Of a stretch of 24,309 nt of DNA, positions 21,964 to 24,309 are shown piece by piece (within the stretch, counting starts at the first letter, position 1; each line of letters starts with the position of its first letter). The stretch spans positions 1-24,309 of the forward strand of contig QIGA01000267.1 in assembly GCA_003229915.1 (NCBI GenBank). The letters run 5' to 3'. The notes under the pieces were generated by a model. That model was not told the DNA's origin. It was given only the letters and a program-made list of their open reading frames with translations, and ran no database searches. Source of the stretch: Chloroflexota bacterium (GTDB lineage Bacteria; Chloroflexota; Dehalococcoidia; SZUA-161). A program made the translations under genes and the position numbers.

Positions 21964-22626
21964 ATGCTCGAGATGACGATAGAAAGCATACGTGTAAGTA
22001 TGCTCAATCATCAGCGTGTTGTTATTCTCAAGGAGAAAGAAGCTGAACGCTATCTGCCTATCTGGATTGGGCCTGCGGAGGCTGATGCTATAGCCGTCAA
22101 GCTTCAAGAATACCAGGTGCCCCGTCCCTTGACCCATGACCTTTTGGGCAACGTTATTAGGGCCCTTGGTGCTATTGTCTGCAAGATCATCGTTTGTGAT
22201 CTCCGAGACGATACCTTCTTCGCCAAGATCATCCTGGCGGTCGATGGTAAGGAAGTGGAAATCGACGCACGCCCCAGCGATGCGATAGCGCTAGCTGTAC
22301 GCGGAAAACCCGCTGTAGTTGATTCAGACGGGCGGGTAGTGGGGGAGTGCGATACGGAGGAAGAGGCAGACCAGCACGCTGCTCATATTGTTGAGCAGCG
22401 CTTGAGACATGGTGACACAACACCAGTGACAGTTCGCAAGAAACCTCCTATCTTCGCTGAAGAGACTGTCCTCGACAAGGCGGGGATAATCATTGACCCA
22501 GAGACTGGCAAGCCAGCTCCGGCGCGGGAGATTCCCCCCGAGGAGCTGGAGAGGATGTCCGCATTCCGCGATTTCATAGAGAGCCTCGACCTCTCGGACT
22601 TCGACAAGGGTAAACCGGAGGCTTAG
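21964..22626 (+). CDS. Bifunctional nuclease family protein (BFN, DUF151)
   Basis: The 220-residue protein has an N-terminal BFN domain (about 1-135): MTIESIRVSMLNHQRVVILKE, then YLPIWIGPAEADAIAVKLQ, and VEIDARPSDAIALAVR. Plant and archaeal relatives show RNase and DNase activity; bacterial members are little studied. The C-terminal ~80 residues are acidic and contain a segment ending in ELERMSAFRDFIESLDLSDF, seen in other members. An in-frame ATG at 21943 lies directly against the -10 box, so ATG 21964 is preferred, with GGGGG upstream and the family-like start MLEMTIES. A small CxxC protein follows 43 bases later. Confidence 0.88.
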   Translation: MLEMTIESIRVSMLNHQRVVILKEKEAERYLPIWIGPAEADAIAVKLQEYQVPRPLTHDLLGNVIRALGAIVCKIIVCDLRDDTFFAKIILAVDGKEVEIDARPSDAIALAVRGKPAVVDSDGRVVGECDTEEEADQHAAHIVEQRLRHGDTTPVTVRKKPPIFAEETVLDKAGIIIDPETGKPAPAREIPPEELERMSAFRDFIESLDLSDFDKGKPEA

Positions 22627-22669
22627 ATTCTGAGACGTTATGGTGGCTGCTCGAGGGAGGTGATGGGCG

Positions 22670-22996
22670 ATGCGCGAGGCATTCCTGAAGCGATTGTTTG
22701 CCAAGGTTAATTGTGGTGTTTGTGGTCAGAAATACGACGCGGCAAACATCAAGATTCTTGACCAGGAAGATGGTCTATGGGTTCTCAGTGTCTACTGCGG
22801 TTCCTGTGGAACTCAGGGATTGATAGCCGCCGTTGTCCAGGAAGGTAATATCACTGATATTATCACCGACCTTACCGAAGCCGAATATGATCGATTCAGT
22901 AAGAAGGAAGCGGTGGGGGTGGATGATGTTCAGGCAATACACAGTTTCTTGAAGGAGTTTGACGGAGACTTCGCCAGTTTGTTTTCTGAGGAGTGA
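22670..22996 (+). CDS. Small putative zinc-ribbon protein of unknown function
   Basis: The 108-residue protein has CGVC (15-18) and CGSC (43-46), spaced like a four-cysteine zinc ribbon, then an alpha/beta stretch and an acidic C terminus (EFDGDFASLFSEE). No enzyme motif or membrane helix is present. I do not recognise a named family. GGGAGGTGAT precedes the ATG at good spacing. It probably shares the transcript of the bifunctional-nuclease gene and is the last gene before the terminator at 23049. A role in nucleic-acid binding is only a guess from the zinc ribbon and neighbour. Confidence 0.8.
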   Translation: MREAFLKRLFAKVNCGVCGQKYDAANIKILDQEDGLWVLSVYCGSCGTQGLIAAVVQEGNITDIITDLTEAEYDRFSKKEAVGVDDVQAIHSFLKEFDGDFASLFSEE

Positions 22997-23048
22997 GAAT
23001 CCTTCCAGCACTAGTAGAAGGTGGAGAGGAAGGAAGGGTATTGAGGTG

Positions 23049-23076
23049 GCCCAAGCCGCGCAGGCTTGGGCTTTTT
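23049..23076 (+). terminator. Rho-independent terminator
   Basis: GCCCAAGCC (23049-23057) pairs perfectly with GGCTTGGGC (23063-23071) around a 5-base loop and is followed directly by TTTTTG. It closes the nuclease/zinc-ribbon transcript before coaE. Confidence 0.93.
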
Positions 23077-23113
23077 GTTGAGATAGAGCACTATTCAATT
23101 CGGGGAGTGTCAG

Positions 23114-23719
23114 TTGATAGTAATCGGTCTCACAGGTGGTATTGCTAGCGGTAAGAGCGCTGTATCAGAGATACTGGTGGAGCTGGGAGCGGTGGTGATT
23201 GATGCCGACAAGATAGGGCATGAGACCTTCCGCCCCAGCAGTGATGCCTGGCGTGAGGTGGTAGCTGCTTTTGGGAGTGGCATCTTGGGCGAGAACAAAG
23301 AGATCGATCGGAGTAAGCTCGCTGACATCGTGTTTCATAATCCCGAGGCCCTTGAGCGGCTGAACAGCATAATGCACCCCCTAATGCATCGGACGGTGGA
23401 ACAAAGGATTGAGGCCTTGCGTGGTCAAGGTGTTGAGGTTGTGATTTTGGAGGCCGCACTGCTAATCGAGGCCAACTGGACTGATCTTGTGGCCCAGGTT
23501 TGGGTTGTGGTAGCCTCGGACTCCGAGGTGATCGATCGCCTCCGTACTCAAAAAGGGTTTACCGAGGAGCAGGCGAAGGCTCGAATCGGAGCTCAAATGC
23601 CAGTAGCCCAGAGATCGAAGTATGCCGACGTGGTGATCGAAAACAATTCCGATCTCGATTCGCTCAGAAAGAGTATAGACGGACTTTGGCAAAAGTTTCA
23701 TTTCCCAGAAAACAATTAG
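23114..23719 (+). CDS. coaE: Dephospho-CoA kinase CoaE
   Basis: CoaE phosphorylates the 3'-OH of dephospho-CoA, the last step of CoA synthesis. The 201-residue P-loop kinase begins MIVIGLTGGIASGKS, with the nucleotide-binding loop at 8-15. It has the DAD motif at 30-32 and the lid region with RLxxQxGFTEEQAKAR-like text. The length is normal. The start is TTG 23114 with GGGGAG upstream. Only 37 bases separate it from the terminator and no clear promoter lies there, so expression may depend on read-through or a promoter I cannot see. The Nudix gene follows after 4 bases. Confidence 0.95.
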   Translation: MIVIGLTGGIASGKSAVSEILVELGAVVIDADKIGHETFRPSSDAWREVVAAFGSGILGENKEIDRSKLADIVFHNPEALERLNSIMHPLMHRTVEQRIEALRGQGVEVVILEAALLIEANWTDLVAQVWVVVASDSEVIDRLRTQKGFTEEQAKARIGAQMPVAQRSKYADVVIENNSDLDSLRKSIDGLWQKFHFPENN

Positions 23720-23723
23720 GCTG

Positions 23724-24308
23724 GTGCGTGTGTTGACCAAAGGGGCACCCTGGCGACAAAGAATCAAGGAGATCCTGTCCCAGGGACAAAGAGAAGTAAT
23801 CATCAGAGAGGGGCTAAGGCCTTCGGCTGTGCTCGTTCCCGTCTACGAAAAGGGGGGAGAGTATTACATCGTTCTTACCAAGAGAAGCGAGGATGTGGAG
23901 CATCATAAGGGACAGATATCCTTTCCGGGTGGAGCCTACGATGAGGTAGACGGCGATCTGAGGGCCACCGCGCTCCGAGAGGCTTTTGAGGAGATCGGAA
24001 TTCGTGCTGAAGACGTTGAGATACTCGGCAAGTTGGATGACCAGGCAACCTTCACCAGCAATTTTGCCGTTACGCCTTTCGTCGGCGCTATCCCCTATCC
24101 CTACGATTTCAGGGTGAATCGAAAGGAGGTTGAGGAGTTGATCGAGGCGCCAGTGGCATCACTCTTGGATCCAGCTTGCTTCAGTCCTCAGACTCCGGAT
24201 TCTGAAGGTGAGCTTCATCCCTGTGGTTATTATCGTTACGGAGGGCACAGTATTACGGGGATTACCGCTGGGATATTGCAGCAGTTGCTGGCCCTGGTTT
24301 TCGGTTAA
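23724..24308 (+). CDS. NudL-type Nudix hydrolase (probable CoA pyrophosphatase)
   Basis: The 194-residue protein carries a Nudix box at about 69-93, with GG at 69-70, RE at 85-86 and EE at 89-90, spaced as in the NudL subfamily. The preceding segment at 51-70 has the LTxRSxxxxxHxGQISFPGG signature of CoA pyrophosphatases (UPF0035). These enzymes split CoA or oxidised CoA into 4'-phosphopantetheine and 3',5'-ADP. It lies 4 bases after coaE, so the same transcript would make CoA and a CoA-recycling enzyme. The start is GTG 23724; GTG 23730 and TTG 23733 are alternatives. The stop falls one base before the window end, so the gene is complete. Confidence 0.9.
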   Translation: MRVLTKGAPWRQRIKEILSQGQREVIIREGLRPSAVLVPVYEKGGEYYIVLTKRSEDVEHHKGQISFPGGAYDEVDGDLRATALREAFEEIGIRAEDVEILGKLDDQATFTSNFAVTPFVGAIPYPYDFRVNRKEVEELIEAPVASLLDPACFSPQTPDSEGELHPCGYYRYGGHSITGITAGILQQLLALVFG

Positions 24309-24309
24309 G

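Overview
The window reads as a stretch of ordinary chromosome from a bacterium, most likely a Chloroflexota member of the Dehalococcoidia type. This placement is an inference from gene content: HspR next to a ClpC-type ATPase, a DnaJ with a half-size zinc finger, a ThrRS without the TGS domain, and YqhQ after rpmE. No rRNA or marker-gene comparison was possible. There are 25 protein genes and one tRNA, with almost no free space. I see no CRISPR array, prophage or biosynthetic cluster.

Left part, minus strand (1-6605): one tightly packed run, read right to left, with a good promoter at 6576-6605. It encodes MtaB (tRNA t6A methylthiotransferase), a CNNM/CBS (CorC/HlyC) membrane protein, a stand-alone DUF2344 protein, a membrane M48 (Ste24-like) protease, a histidine phosphatase and TilS (tRNA-Ile lysidine synthase). 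Genes abut or overlap by ATGA. The 3' end of tilS runs into short direct repeats resembling the end of an IS21-type insertion sequence at the window edge.

Middle (6746-12035): a stand-alone transglutaminase-fold protein on +, an internally deleted Hsp20 on -, then a heat-shock operon on + (dnaJ/cbpA-like, hspR, clpC). The dnaJ promoter is a perfect TTGACA-N17-TATAAT overlapped by a HAIR-like operator, so HspR probably represses its own operon. A palindromic REP/MITE-like element follows clpC.

12089-15181: a ribosomal-protein operon rplU-rpmA-rpmE with its own promoter and terminator, then yqhQ (DUF1385). The end of yqhQ overlaps the end of convergent hisI by 111 bp. hisA lies upstream of hisI on -, and two repeat-like palindromes flank the pair.

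15233-21903, minus strand: the classical translation cluster, read right to left as tRNA-Val(GAC), thrS, infC, rpmI, rplT, pheS, pheT, with an internal promoter at the thrS/infC junction.

21913-24309, plus strand: a bifunctional-nuclease-family protein and a small CxxC/CxxC protein, a strong terminator, then coaE and a NudL-type CoA pyrophosphatase, a CoA-making and CoA-degrading pair.

The most interesting signals are in translation control. rplU appears to start at ATT and infC at ATA, both at good Shine-Dalgarno spacing with no ATG/GTG/TTG alternative that keeps the conserved N terminus. Start codons of this AUN class are discriminated against by IF3, the infC product, so the two genes might share IF3-dependent control.
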